This document shows, piece after piece, positions 10,750 to 23,140 of a stretch of DNA of 64,000 nucleotides (the first letter of the stretch is position 1; each line of letters starts with the position of its first letter). The position numbers and the translations under genes were made by a program. This DNA is from Cercis canadensis (taxonomy: Eukaryota; Streptophyta; Magnoliopsida; Fabales; Fabaceae): contig QAOA01003037.1 of NCBI GenBank assembly GCA_003255065.1, forward strand, positions 50,579 to 114,578. Direction: 5' to 3'. The notes under the pieces were generated by a model, which had not been told where the DNA came from, did no database searches, and saw nothing but the letters and a program-made list of their open reading frames with translations.

Positions 10750-11530
10750 TTCTCATATTGTAAATAAACTAATCTACAAAAAGCTCTACTCAAATTAATG
10801 TCTATCTTCTTCAATTTGTTTTGGATTATAATAAACTGTTGAACTGGTATAGTAGTATTTTCCCATTATAACTGCTCCACTACCTAAGACGAATCGGAAG
10901 AGGGTCAGCATTTTATTTTTGCTGGTATAATAGGAATTTTTTAATGAAATTTAGATATAATTGGTATATGATAGGAGCGAGCTACTGCAAGTTTAACAAT
11001 TACACAAGTGCTCGTATTTAATTATAAATAAATAACTTTCCTCACAAATTCGATAGCAGAAACGAAAGTGCATCAATTCTTAGTTCTCTTTTTGCAACTT
11101 TTGTTTATTGAAAAGCTTTATTATTTTCTTTTGAATTGGAAAAAAAAAAAAGGTACTACTTTGGAATAACCACTTTTCGGGGAGGATAAGAATACTTGAA
11201 ACAAGTCCAAGAAAGTATAAGACAAAGATGTCTAAACCACATAAGGTTTAACTAGTTTTATTATTGTTCTTAATAAAAATAAATTTTGATTCATTATCAA
11301 TTAACTATTGCAAAATATAAAATTCTTTTAATAAATATTACGTTATTTGCATTAATAAGGAAAATCATACGATAAAACTTCACAAGATAAGTCACATTTA
11401 TCAATTTGTCTTCTATACAATGAATGTATGTGTACTATGAACCTAAAGAGCCCTACTAGTTTTGTGGGCAGAAAAATAGTGCATGTCTGGAAATGAATGT
11501 GGTTGATGAAACAGGGCAGGTGCTAGCTTT
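10750..11530. repeat. partial Kunitz 3'-flank copy B, gene lost
   Basis: It matches 13850-14540 in direct orientation (shared GAATCGGAAGAGGGTCAGCA, TTTTGGATTATAATA, TCAATTAACTATTGCAAAAT) and the left-arm 3' flank at 4860-7000. The Kunitz coding region that should follow is missing. After 11450 the sequence jumps to an upstream-flank fragment, so the gene was deleted or never included. Confidence 0.7.
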
Positions 11531-11870
11531 GGATCCATGATGGTACTGCAACTTTTTCTGATCACAAAGAAACCTAAAGCTATGAATTATCTTGAAAATA
11601 CGAAACCCCACGACATTAACTGATTTTGCTCGATAGTCCATGACTGCATGCTAGAGTCCAAACACCCGTCTATCAATGTACCATAAAAAAGGCACCCGTC
11701 TATCACATGTGTTGTGCAGTGCTTCACTTCGTTCATTTCTTGCCACAAAACTTCCCTTCTATTGTTTTTTATTTTTTCCAGAAGATTCAAATGAAGAAAA
11801 AGTAGCAAAAGTTATCAACTAATTAAAAAAATCATTAAATTTTTTTATTTATTTGAAAAAGCCATTTTTT
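11530..11870. repeat. inverted repeat, left partner
   Basis: Inverse of 15385-15710. Shared blocks include TTCTTGCCACAAAACTTCCC (inverse of GGGAAGTTTTGTGGCAAGAA at 15515) and the AACTAATTAAAAAAATC / TTTATTTATTTGAAAAA blocks. The spacer is about 3.5 kb. Whether it is a mobile element or a segmental inversion scar is not clear. Confidence 0.75.
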
Positions 11871-12580
11871 TTTTAATGAATTAATATAGTGGACATGGAA
11901 CTTTTTTTTTTTGGCTAACTAGACATGGCACGTGAATTGAGTCTCATTAGCAGTAGGGGTGTAAGCCGGGAGTATGGTCGGATTGGAGGCCATTTGCCAA
12001 CCGACCGACGACCGTCGGGTGAAAATTTCCCCCAACCATTATCCACCAGCTGTTCAAGGGAATCAGTGGTTTCGGTTTCCCACTGGCTGAGTTGACTCGG
12101 GCGGATTGTGTCGGTTTAGGCTACTTCCAGGAAATGGGGAAGATGATCTTCAAATTTGGCATCATAGAACCTCCCAAATCTGGGGAAAGAAACCATCTTG
12201 TACCTGAAGGGTTCCAAGGCAGAAAGGATAATCCCAAGAGTCCTATAGGTTTTGTATTTGTAAAATTCCAGAAAAGATAAGAAAAACCAGATAGAACCAG
12301 AGAAGAAGAAGTCCAGAACCAGAGGATGTGAAATCTTTTCGTAGTGTATATTCAATGTGAAATGAATTGTACATGATCACTGTTTATATATAGTAAATCT
12401 ACCTAGCTGTCAAACTAGGGTGGTTACATGCCAGCTCAACTAATTACAAACTAAGTAACCGTAGTTAGATAACTAAGTAACTATAGTTAAATAACTAACT
12501 GAACTACAAATTTAACTAACTAACTAAAACTTGCAGCTCAAGTTTATATACATATTTGTACAGTATTCGACACCAATAGA

Positions 12581-13170
12581 TAGAGGTGTCAAAATGGGTT
12601 GGGCCTGTTGGGTTGGCCCGCCCCACCATGCAAAAGGGTTATGTTGGGTTAAGGTTTTACTGGCCCGTTTGGAAGCGGGTTTCTGAGCCCGCCCTGTTAG
12701 GGTTGTGGGTTGGTGGCGGAGCGGGACGGGTTGGGGCAGGCTGACCCGCCAGTCAATTTTATTTTTTTTTAATTTCTAATCTTTATTATAAAAATTATGT
12801 TGGTATTAATTTTCTTGGACTTGTTTTTTAATGATTGTTTATTACTTTGTTAGACTATTTAATTAATTTTGGTCCTCTTAAATAATTTGAATTACGTGAT
12901 GGAAAATTATTTATCATTAATTTGGTGTTTGACATTGATTTAAATTGTTATTAGTCACTAATTTACTGTTTTTGTTTTGGCGGGCTGGCCTGCCTAACCC
13001 ACAACCCACAGTGGGTTGAGGTTTTCTCAACTCGCCCCACCCCGTTNACCCACAGTGGGTGGGGTTGGGTTGAGGTTTTCTCAGCCCGCCCCGCCCCGTT
13101 TGGGTGGCGGGTTGAGGCGGGCCGGNGGGTTGAGGCGGGGCGGGGTGGGCTGGCCCGTTTGACAGCTCTA
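12581..13170. mobile_element. nested GC-rich hAT MITE
   Basis: It starts TAGAGGTGTCAAAATGGG and ends GTTTGACAGCTCTA, imperfect hAT-type inverted termini. The flanking 8-mers are CCAATAGA (12573-12580) and CCAATAAA (13171-13178), a target duplication with one mismatch. Subterminal regions are rich in GGCGGG/CCCGCC blocks with strong pairing potential. Single Ns at 13047 and 13126 are flanked by duplicated GC-rich blocks and probably mark assembly trouble. Confidence 0.85.
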
Positions 13171-13364
13171 CCAATAAAGTTACTTCCAAGTTTGAGACCA
13201 GTTCCCCATCCAGCAACACCAATTATATAGGCAGAGGTTTGGCAAGTGACATGAAGGTAAAACCGAGCAGGGTCTGCAGATTTGAACACCCTCAAGTACC
13301 TTGCTATTATGGCACCAATAGGCATCAAAATGCCCCAGCTCACTGCATTAAGCACTCCATGGAC
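13171..13364 (-). pseudogene. cytochrome b561/DOMON exon fragment (captured)
   Basis: The minus strand begins after a TTTTAATTTCAG acceptor and reads [20 protein letters not shown], then [20 protein letters not shown] and [20 protein letters not shown]. This is the conserved start of the b561 transmembrane core in plant CYB561-DOMON proteins (plasma-membrane electron transfer), including a candidate haem-binding His in VHG and a second in YLHVTCQ. The frame ends at the TSD of the nested hAT MITE; beyond it only a few codons could continue. The retained acceptor shows capture at DNA level, not from processed mRNA. Non-functional as a gene: no other exons lie in the hAT. Confidence 0.85.
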
Positions 13365-13629
13365 CTGAAATTAAAACCCTTTTCATACTCAGAATCCATC
13401 TTGAATCATTTTCTCCAACCGTGCTCTATCTCCAACCGTCCAGTTTGCTTCATTTTGGCAGATTTGGTCGGTTCTCTGTGGGTAAACCGACCATCCTCTA
13501 ATTAGCAGGCATTCAATCTTGTGTCCTAGGTCATAACTTTGTTCTTTTTTCTTTTTTGCTGTGAGGTCGTAGCTTTGTTTATAGAACGTCACTGCAAGCA
13601 TTGCAATCTTGGGCTATTACTTCAAAGAA

Positions 13630-15310
13630 AAGTGCTACTATGAACCAAAGTGCCCTGGGAGAAAAAACAGGGCATGTGCAGGAGTGAATGTGGGTAGAAA
13701 AATAGGGAGTGAATGTAGTAAGTAAAACAGGGCAGATACTTGTTTTGGGGGAAAATGGACTAAAGATTTTTGACACCTGGCTCAAAATCTTCCTGCATAT
13801 ACTCTATCTAGTATATGGTGAGCATTAACTGTTGAAGGTCTTGTACTTTAACATGTTGTAAATGCATTAATCTACATAAAGCTCTAGTTCAATTTATGTG
13901 TATCTTCTTCACTTTGTTTTGGATTATAATACACTGCTGTACTGGTATAGTAGTATTTTCCCATTCAAACTACTCTACTTCCTCACACGAATCGGAAGAG
14001 GGTCAGCATTTTGTTTTTGCTGGTATAATAGGACTTAGGTCTAATGAAACTTAGAAATAATTGGACTATGGTAGGAATAATTACACAAATGCTAGAATTT
14101 AGTTATACATACATCACTTTCCTATTTATTCCAGCATACATATAGAGAAGGAAATCAAGTGGCATATGATTCTATACCAGACTTTATGTTTACTTAGTTT
14201 ATGCATATGTTAAAGTAACTATGTTTCCTAGACTTAGTAACGTAACTTAATCCGTTTCTATTTATTCCAGTTTAAGCAAAAAAAGAGTTCATCACTTTCC
14301 TGCTTTGGAATTGCTACCTTTCAAGGAAGATACGAACACTTGAAACAAATCTAAGAAAGACAATGAAAGAGAGTATAAGACAAGAGTGTCTACACCACAT
14401 AAGGTTTAAATAGTTTTAATTATTTTTCTTCATTACAAATTTTGATTCATTATCAATTAACTATTGCAAAATATAAATATTAAATTATTTATATTTACAA
14501 GGAAAATCATAGGATAAAACTTGGACATTAAGTCGCCAAGTAGACAACAATACTAAAGGAGATAGGAAAATCAAGTCAGAACCCAAAACTGGAAAAGAAA
14601 AACAGATAAATCAGTGATGTCCAAGAGATGTTCACACTTTATAATTGATTCACGATGTTGGTGAATAAAAGACGTATCTCTTGTATGGCCACAAAAAAGG
14701 AAAAAGAAAACATTGGGACCACACATAGTCATTTTAAAAGATTGGGGCCAGACACGTATCTCTTGAATGGCCAAAATATAAACGATGTATCTATTGGCAT
14801 GATATACAGGGTAGTTTATTTTAGAAGATTGGGACCACACATGTTCAAACAATGTACTTAGTAAAATGTATAGTACCTTAGGTGCATGCGCATAGGCCTA
14901 GGAGCAAGCTTATACATGCAAGAATCATTTTAACAACAGCTTAGGTAAAAGCTAAGGAATAGTTTTTTTTTTTTTTTTTCTTATATGCTTCTGCAAGTGA
15001 AAGTCAGTTGAATTTAAAATTTAGAAAAAGTACATGCCAAGTCATATATTGTATTAAAATTTAATTTAATTGGAAAAGTAGGAATGACAAATATCAAACT
15101 TCTAACTACTTGGTCAAAATAAATCTAATACCATTGCAAAGAATTAATTTTCTAAAACATAATTCATTTGGTGTAGATCCAAAAATTATTTTATATCCAA
15201 CAATATATAGACATCAAATGTACACTCGTATTAATTTGTCTTCCATGCAATGAATATATTTGTCTAGTATGAACCAAAAGAGCCGTTTTAGTAAAAATGA
15301 GGCAGGGATA
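13630..15310. repeat. partial Kunitz flank copy C, gene lost
   Basis: 13630-13820 repeats the upstream flank of 9400-9600. 13850-14540 repeats 10755-11390 in direct orientation. 15170-15310 matches 6660-6790 of the left arm (ATGAACCAAAAGAGC...). The order mimics the 3' flank of a Kunitz gene, but no coding sequence is present. It contains a poly-T tract near 14960. Open stretches at 14571-14861 have no recognisable similarity. Confidence 0.7.
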
Positions 15311-15384
15311 TGTCTCTCTCGGTTATGGCCATATCAAATTCTCAATAACTTTTTTAATGAAAATTTTCGGGTACTTTTAGCTTC

Positions 15385-15710
15385 AAATTTAATTAATCGC
15401 GCATTTGGTTTTTTCAAATAAATAAAAAAAATTAAAGATTTTTTAATTAGTTGATAAACTTTGTACTTTTTATTCATTGAATATTCTGAAAAAAAAAAAA
15501 AAGCCAATAGCAGGGAAGTTTTGTGGCAAGAAATGAACAAAGTGAAGCACAGCACAGCACATGTGATAGACGGGTATTTGGACTATTGCATGGACTATGG
15601 TGCAAAGTCACTGCCGTGGGGTTTCGAACTTTCAAGATAGTTCATATAGCTTTCGGTTTCTTTGTAATCAGAACAAGATTGCAGTACGAATCATGGACCA
15701 AAGCCCTTTA
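15385..15710. repeat. inverted repeat, right partner
   Basis: Inverse of 11530-11870, with about 80% or better identity by eye over most of its length. Part of the shattered symmetry around the locus. Confidence 0.75.
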
Positions 15711-16619
15711 ACTTTATGGTTTCATCATATCGGTTTTCCTCTCCTTCCAACTTCTTCTGTTAATTGGGCCATACCACATTCATGGTAGATAATATTAAGA
15801 TAAGTCTCAGAATTGTTTGTCTACTGGTATATAATTGGTGATCGAGATTTTACCAAAATACCTGTCCGCACTATATGGTTATAATGTGCATAAATATGAT
15901 TATCATGTATAAGATACATCGTTATTTCCAAATGACTTATAACCAAGTGATACTGAGATCGCCCTCAGGATTAATGCGTTTCATATTCAAACCCAAAATC
16001 TTAACTAAAAGTATCAAAAAAATAATATATTGTTATTTTATTTAGTGTATGCATAGTTATTATAATCAAATATAAATCAAATAATCGCATAATACCATAA
16101 AATATTTTAGCTATTTCACGAAGGTGGCAAGAACTTGCTTGCATAACATTTTCCTTTGAAACTTCTTAATTCTCGTAATAATTTTATACTCTATATACGG
16201 AGCCTTTTTTTTTTTTACCAGAAATAGCCATTTTGGTTCATAGAGTAGACAAATTGACAAGTCTGTAGATTTTGGCATTGTCAACCAGACCGACCCCAGC
16301 CGGGCTGAAGTTGGGTTGGACCCAATTTGATGCCGGGCTGAAAAAGCCAACGTGATACTGATTAGTATTATTTTATTATTTTTAGTTAAATACTATTTTT
16401 AAAATAGAAAAATTAATTGAAAAATAAGAAAATAATATAAAATAAAAATAAACAAAGGAAAATTAAAATTGGGACCAACCCGAATTAGGGTGGGCCCGAA
16501 AAATCCCAATTTTGATTAGGCTTCAAAATTCAAGTCTAACTCAATTTTATACCAGATAATAAACAAAGTTCAAAATCAACAATGCTAATAAATTTCATTT
16601 GTAGTTCATTCTGTCTCCA
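15711..16619. other. intergenic, possible hAT-like fragment
   Basis: No gene. 16230-16560 contains paired GACCGACCCCAGCCGGGC / GGGCTGAAG and GGGTGGGCCCGAAAAATCCC motifs, reminiscent of GC-blocked hAT MITEs, but I could not define termini. The rest is AT-rich. Confidence 0.4.
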
Positions 16620-16961
16620 AAGCTAGCAGCTGCCCTGTTTTATTTACCACAATTCATACATACAGTGGATGAGATGATTCTTTGTTCGTTAAATGTTTTG
16701 CCCGAAGTTATAAGATATAATACGTACATTAGAATTAAGAAATAATCATTTCTTAATTTTGTTTGGCCTCGGGTTCATTTTATGACTAGGCATTTGGTGA
16801 ACAGCATTCTGTCATTCTGTGGTGGTAGTTCTCCCGTATTATATCTCTTGCTTGTGGTATATTCTCTCCCATCTATCTTTTACAACTTTTTCAAGTGTTT
16901 CTTTTTTTAGAATATTGCTTCTGATGCAGAGCTCAATTCATATACAATTCTTAGAACAGCT

Positions 16962-16969
16962 CTATAAAT
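16962..16969 (+). promoter_or_regulatory. TATA box of Kunitz gene
   Basis: CTATAAAT lies 69 bp upstream of the ATG, implying a leader of about 40 nt. It is conserved with the pseudogene promoter. Confidence 0.75.
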
Positions 16970-17037
16970 TGAGGATACTCAGCTCTCATTTAGACCCAAG
17001 AAACCAAGATAGCATTCTTCTATTACTTCGCTAAACA

Positions 17038-17631
17038 ATGAAAACTCTATTGCTTACCCTCTCCTTCCTCCTCTTTGCCTTCACCATCAATGCTCAACCA
17101 GTTCTAGACACAAATGGGATGCCTCTTTGCCCAGGTGAACATTACTACATCTATCCAGCAATCTGGGGCCCAACCGGTGGTGGCCTCAGACCAGGCAAAG
17201 CTGGGAACTCAACCTACGAAGTTGCTGTCCTTAAATCATTCTCCGAGGTCGATTATGGCAAGCCTTTGAAATTCCTACCACTTTTAAAAATAGGAATTAT
17301 CCCAACAGATACCAAACTCAGTATTGAATTTGCACACACACCAGAGCATGTTGAATCTGGAAATTGGATAGCTGTCAATGATTTAGGTGAAATATGGTCT
17401 GTGGGTATTGGTGACGCTGAAGACCATGAAGGCTATGAGACACTGAGTGGTTTTTTTAAGATTAACAAGGCTGGATTGGGTTACAAGCTTTCCTTTCTTC
17501 CCAATCTCAATGATACCTTGCCTGGAGATATTGGTACTTACGTTGATTACGAAGGAAATTGGCGTTTGATTTTGAATAATGGAGAACCCTATGACGTTGT
17601 ATTCATAAAGGCACTCTTTCAGAGCTCTTGA
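17038..17631 (+). CDS. Kunitz-type protein lacking disulfide cysteines
   Basis: An intronless 197-residue frame with a hydrophobic signal peptide (MKTLLLTLSFLLFAFTINA, likely cut before QPVLD). A Kunitz (soybean trypsin inhibitor, STI) domain follows: N-terminal motif VLDTNGMPL...YYIYPAIWGP, central GYETLSGFFKINKAGLGYKL, and C-terminal GDIGTYVDYEGNWRL / VVFIKA. Length and intronless structure fit plant Kunitz inhibitors, secreted or vacuolar proteins that usually block serine proteases in defence or storage. Oddly, the only cysteine is C31. The first canonical site (GNxTCPL in relatives) is Tyr60, and the second disulfide loop reads LSFLPNLNDT without cysteine. N57-S-T is a possible N-glycosylation site. 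The P1 residue cannot be assigned safely. Start chosen by the signal peptide, the TATA spacing and the conserved paralog start. Inhibitory activity is uncertain; a non-inhibitory storage or signalling role is possible. Confidence 0.93.
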   Translation: MKTLLLTLSFLLFAFTINAQPVLDTNGMPLCPGEHYYIYPAIWGPTGGGLRPGKAGNSTYEVAVLKSFSEVDYGKPLKFLPLLKIGIIPTDTKLSIEFAHTPEHVESGNWIAVNDLGEIWSVGIGDAEDHEGYETLSGFFKINKAGLGYKLSFLPNLNDTLPGDIGTYVDYEGNWRLILNNGEPYDVVFIKALFQSS

Positions 17632-19589
17632 ATATGAATGAAGTCACCTTGCATGCTGTATATGTGGATTAATTCTCTGTAAGCTATATTTGCTTCATGT
17701 ATTTGCTGTTCTCCAAATGTAGAAGCCATTGTTTCTCATTTTACCTAGGGTCAAGGTAGTTACACATAGCCAATGACCTATGGGTCTCATAGTACCTTCT
17801 CTAGTAATAAAAATTAGAATGTTTGATGTTATAAATTTTATAACCGTCATGTACTCCTCTCTTCCAACACGTTGCACTCTTATATAATAATTAAAAAAAA
17901 AACTAGTTACTTTTAGTCTATATATAATAAGTTTAATATTTAATAAAGCAGCTCTTTTGGTGCATACTGGACAAATATATTCATTATATAGAAGACAAAC
18001 CAATAGGTGTGTACAAATATATTGTTAGATATTAAATGGCTCTTGAGTTCATTTAATAGATTCAACTTTTGGAAGAGTTAGTTTGTCGTCATGGTATTAA
18101 ATTCTTTTTGACAAAGTTATAAAAAGTTCGATCCTTGTCACTCTTTAATAATCAAATTAAATTTTAGCACAATATGAAAGTGAACCTGCGGTTTGTCTAA
18201 ACTTTACCTTCAAAACCCTTTAACCTAAGGGACTAGCAACTAAAGCTTAGGTTAAAATAGTTTTGACATATATAACCTCACTCCTTACCCTATGCACATG
18301 CCCATCAGGTACCACATATTTTAATTGGTTCATGTTTTGCACATGTCTTGTCGCAATCTATTAAGATGGACCACTCTGCGTGTTATGCCAAGAGACATGC
18401 TTTATTCAACCCTCATACTGAATTAAAATTTATATTTTATAAAGAACAATAATTGACATTAATTAAAACTTATGTGGCCTAGATATCTTTGTCATATACT
18501 CTCTTTCAAGATCTTTCTTAGACTTATTTCGCGTGTTAATCTTCCTTGAAAAGAAGCTACTCGATAGTCGAAAACAATGATTTTCTTTTTTCAAATTCAA
18601 AAGAATATAATAAAATCTTTCAACAACCAAAAGTTGCAAAAGTTCTTACAACCACATTTTATGACGAATATTTTTATTTAAGTTCTAGTATTTGTTACAC
18701 AATCACATGTAACAAAATTGGCTTAGATTCTTTTTTAAATATTGAGATTCCTAAGTTTGAATCTTCATTATCCTATATCCGTAATTAAAAATTCTAAATC
18801 TATCCTTCCATCTTTTATTCTTTTATTTGACTTAATTCCTATTATACCAGCAAGTGCGATATAATTCAAAATAAAGTGAACGAAGGAAAATTTATAGTTT
18901 CAACTATACTTTTCAATTTTTAGTGCTAATCGCCTAAATCCCATTTAAAATGATCCATTTATACATCACACTCTTCTTACTTATGCTCTCTATTCTCTTT
19001 ATTTCCATGTGGCCAAATTTAAGTGGTCATATTGAAAATAGAGTACTATGATAGGACTGAAACTTTTTCACTGAAGAAGATTCTCATAATTAAAGTAAAG
19101 CTTCACAAGTAACCTAGTTTACTTTTACCATGAGTAACATAAGTTTCCAAATATTTATTTCAAAATGGTCTTCTATTTTTTTTTAATACTTTTAACTTGG
19201 ACTGTTGATTCGCATAACCCATAAACTTAAAATGGTCTACTGTTAGATCTCCCTTAGGTGTGTTTGGAAGTTTTTTTCCAAACCTTACTCGACAATAAGT
19301 TCTATCACTTTGTATTCATTGTAATCTTCCGGGATAGGTAGTGTTTTTCTAATTGACTATCTATTCAGTGTTGACATTAGCCATCGTTGGGTCCCTTGAC
19401 AATTAAATATGAACTTCCGTGTTAGACAATTCTTTGTCATAGTGGAAGTATCTTACAAAGAATCAGTGCTTGAGGACAAAGGTTGCATGACTTTACATTT
19501 AAGGGCTGCAAGTCTTCCTATTAAGATAAGACTGATGTGGTGATATGCATGACAGTGTGTGACAACAATAATTGATTGATGTGTATTAA
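17632..19589. other. 3' flank of Kunitz gene and intergenic DNA
   Basis: Up to about 19080 this is the mirrored 3' flank. A possible polyadenylation signal AATAAA lies near 17806. 19081-19589 has no recognisable feature. Confidence 0.5.
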
Positions 19590-19790
19590 CAAAATCTAGA
19601 ATTGAACAACACAATTATTCAAATAGCATTACTCTCAAGTTTTATTTGACAAAATAGGAAGGAAAGTGGAAACTTAACAAATGGATTAGTTCAGCTTGTA
19701 AAAATTTAAACAATTTAATTATAAGGCTTAGGTTCAATCTGCTACTAGCAACACCTCAATAAGTGATATGTAAGTACCACTATAAACATT
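19590..19790. repeat. SDR upstream block, copy 1
   Basis: Matches 59860-60060 in direct orientation: CAAATAGCATTA / CTCAAGTTTTATTTG, then GGAAAC, then a TTACTAGCA-type block. It lies 200-400 bp upstream of the SDR start. Confidence 0.65.
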
Positions 19791-19992
19791 TGTCTGGCAT
19801 GTCCTCTCCTTAGATTGTGGTCCTCCCTTCACTGTAAACTTCTTATTACCAAAAAAAAAATTGCAACAGACATTTGCGTGGTAACCTGAGTACATATATA
19901 ATTTCACTACATGAGCCCCATGATAAGGTGGAAGACTGGAAGCATCGACCATTTTTTTTACTTAGTGCTTAGACAAAATAGCTAGCGCAGAC

Positions 19993-21614
<1,622 letters not shown>

Positions 21615-22922
21615 GGATAGAAACTAGCCAACCAACATCAGCATCTTCAAGTTAAAAATCTTTATAATTATGGAATAAATGTTGTGAACTTTCTTCATCA
21701 TAGCCTATTGGTTTGGTTTGTCTGTGCTACACACTATGCCAAGAGTTTCAAGGCCCTTTACGAGCTTTTGTTGAACCATATAGTATAAACATTGTGTTTT
21801 GATGCTGCTTGGGCTTAGCTCACATTTTAAAATAAGTTGGCAATTTAGTATAAGGAGTAAGTTGTCTAGGGGTAAAAAAGATTATCTCTATGTGTCAACT
21901 ATGCTCAAATCAAAATTACAAAACTACGGAATATATGCTCATATAAAACAAACAAAAAATAAAAAAACTATGGAATATGTAGTGGGTAGTACTTGATATA
22001 TCTATTTATAATATTAAAGTGGAAAAGCAACGAGAATTAGTTCAGTTGGTAAAGATCAATTATTCATTTATAAAGTTGTCATATATTTATGCAATAAAAT
22101 AAAATAAAATAATGTTAATGTAAGAGATGGGCTGGTCAAAAGAAAATGTTGGCATAATTTTTATGACTAGTCTTTTTTTTTTTTTTTATCCTATACTATT
22201 AAGCTATTTTTTCACCAAGAGCAAATGTAAAGATAAATGAAGGTTTTTTTAAGTACTTTTTGTATGAATGGGGTATGTCAAACCTCATTTAGAATACCGA
22301 TCGTTATATTACATGTGACCCAAAGTAGACATTGGTTATCCGGTAAAAATTTAAGAAGTTTGGAAATTAGAATATTTACCTATGAGAACATCAAAATTAC
22401 AAATTATGGCCACTCTGTTTTGGTGAGGATTTTAAGTGCGGGTGTAATTGGTTCAGTACGGTTTTTACCCCAAACCGATCAACTCTACTCAGTTTGGTTT
22501 AGTTCTGTTTTTAATTTTTTCTTAAACTGAAACGAAAAGAGTCATCGCGGACGTCAAAATTGTATTCGATCTGATTGAATTTTCTTCATTCATTATTTCT
22601 TTCTTTCTTTAACTTTCTTTTTCTTCTTCTCTCTGTCTCTTAATTGAAGTCCAATCTTATTCTTCTTAGCCTCTCATATGCCTCCATGCATCTGTATATG
22701 TATCACCATTTATGTTCTGAGATAACTGAAGCAGAGAAAAGAAAAGAAATTGCAGCTTTCTGTATATTCTGACAATTTGCATCAAATCAAATATCCACAG
22801 TTGTTCACCGTTTGATCGATATGAAATTTTGGGTGAGTTTTCTCAAGACATAATTCTTAAATCTGTACAGTGCAATCTTGAATCGATGATCTCTAGGCCT
22901 GGATCTGGAGCTGCAAACAGAG
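21615..22922. other. SDR 3' region and intergenic DNA
   Basis: Possible 3' UTR to about 21800. 22435-22520 has GGTTCAGTACGG / CAGTTTGGTTTAGTTC motifs resembling the GGTTTGGTT-rich interiors of hAT MITEs, but no termini were found. No genes. Confidence 0.45.
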
Positions 22923-23140
22923 CCTCTGTTTTGGTGTTTTTTGGTATTTTTCTCTTCTCTTTAACAGCCCTTGGTTCTGGGTTTGAGGTACTGGTTCTGT
23001 CCTCTACTTCTCTAAAGCCTCTGTTTTGGTGGTTTTTGGTATTTTTCTCTTCTCTTTAACAGCCCTTGGTTGTGGGTTTGAGGTACTGGTTCTGTCCTCT
23101 CCTCCTCTAAAGCCTCTGTTTTGGTGTTTCTCTCTTCTCT
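22923..23140. repeat. 95-bp tandem repeat, 2.3 copies
   Basis: CCTCTGTTTTGGTG starts at 22923, 23018 and 23113, a period of exactly 95 bp. The first two units are nearly identical, including TTTAACAGCCCTTGG and GAGGTACTGGTTCTGTCCTC. The third is truncated. Confidence 0.9.

Larger units (their letters stand above)
11954..13500. mobile_element. hAT element carrying a captured host exon
   Basis: Perfect 8-bp target duplication ATTAGCAG at 11946-11953 and 13501-13508. The ends are TAGGGGTGTAAGC on the left and CATCCTCTA on the right, short imperfect inverted termini typical of hAT (TAGNGG...). Subterminal GGTCGG/CCGACC motifs occur at both ends. No transposase is seen. Inside lies an exon fragment of a cytochrome b561/DOMON gene (13171-13364, minus), split by a second hAT element. 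At about 1.55 kb including the nested insertion, this is a gene-capturing, Pack-type hAT. Confidence 0.8.
16620..19080. repeat. right arm of inverted Kunitz-locus duplication
   Basis: Mirror of 4660-9540 lacking the two insertions present there. It contains the intact Kunitz gene with promoter, plus a 3' flank of about 1.4 kb ending near 19080 (inverse of 4660-4700, with shared TTTCGGTCCTATCATACT). Confidence 0.85.

Noticed and set aside
12100-12572. Possible copia-type LTR end in minus orientation (TGTCGAATACTG... from 12572)
   Set aside because: TG start and LTR-like composition, but I found no matching CA end or 5-bp duplication, and the base position coincides with the nested hAT target site.
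12917-13222. Pro-rich 101-residue frame
   Set aside because: Comes from the GC-rich subterminal blocks and Ns of the nested hAT MITE.
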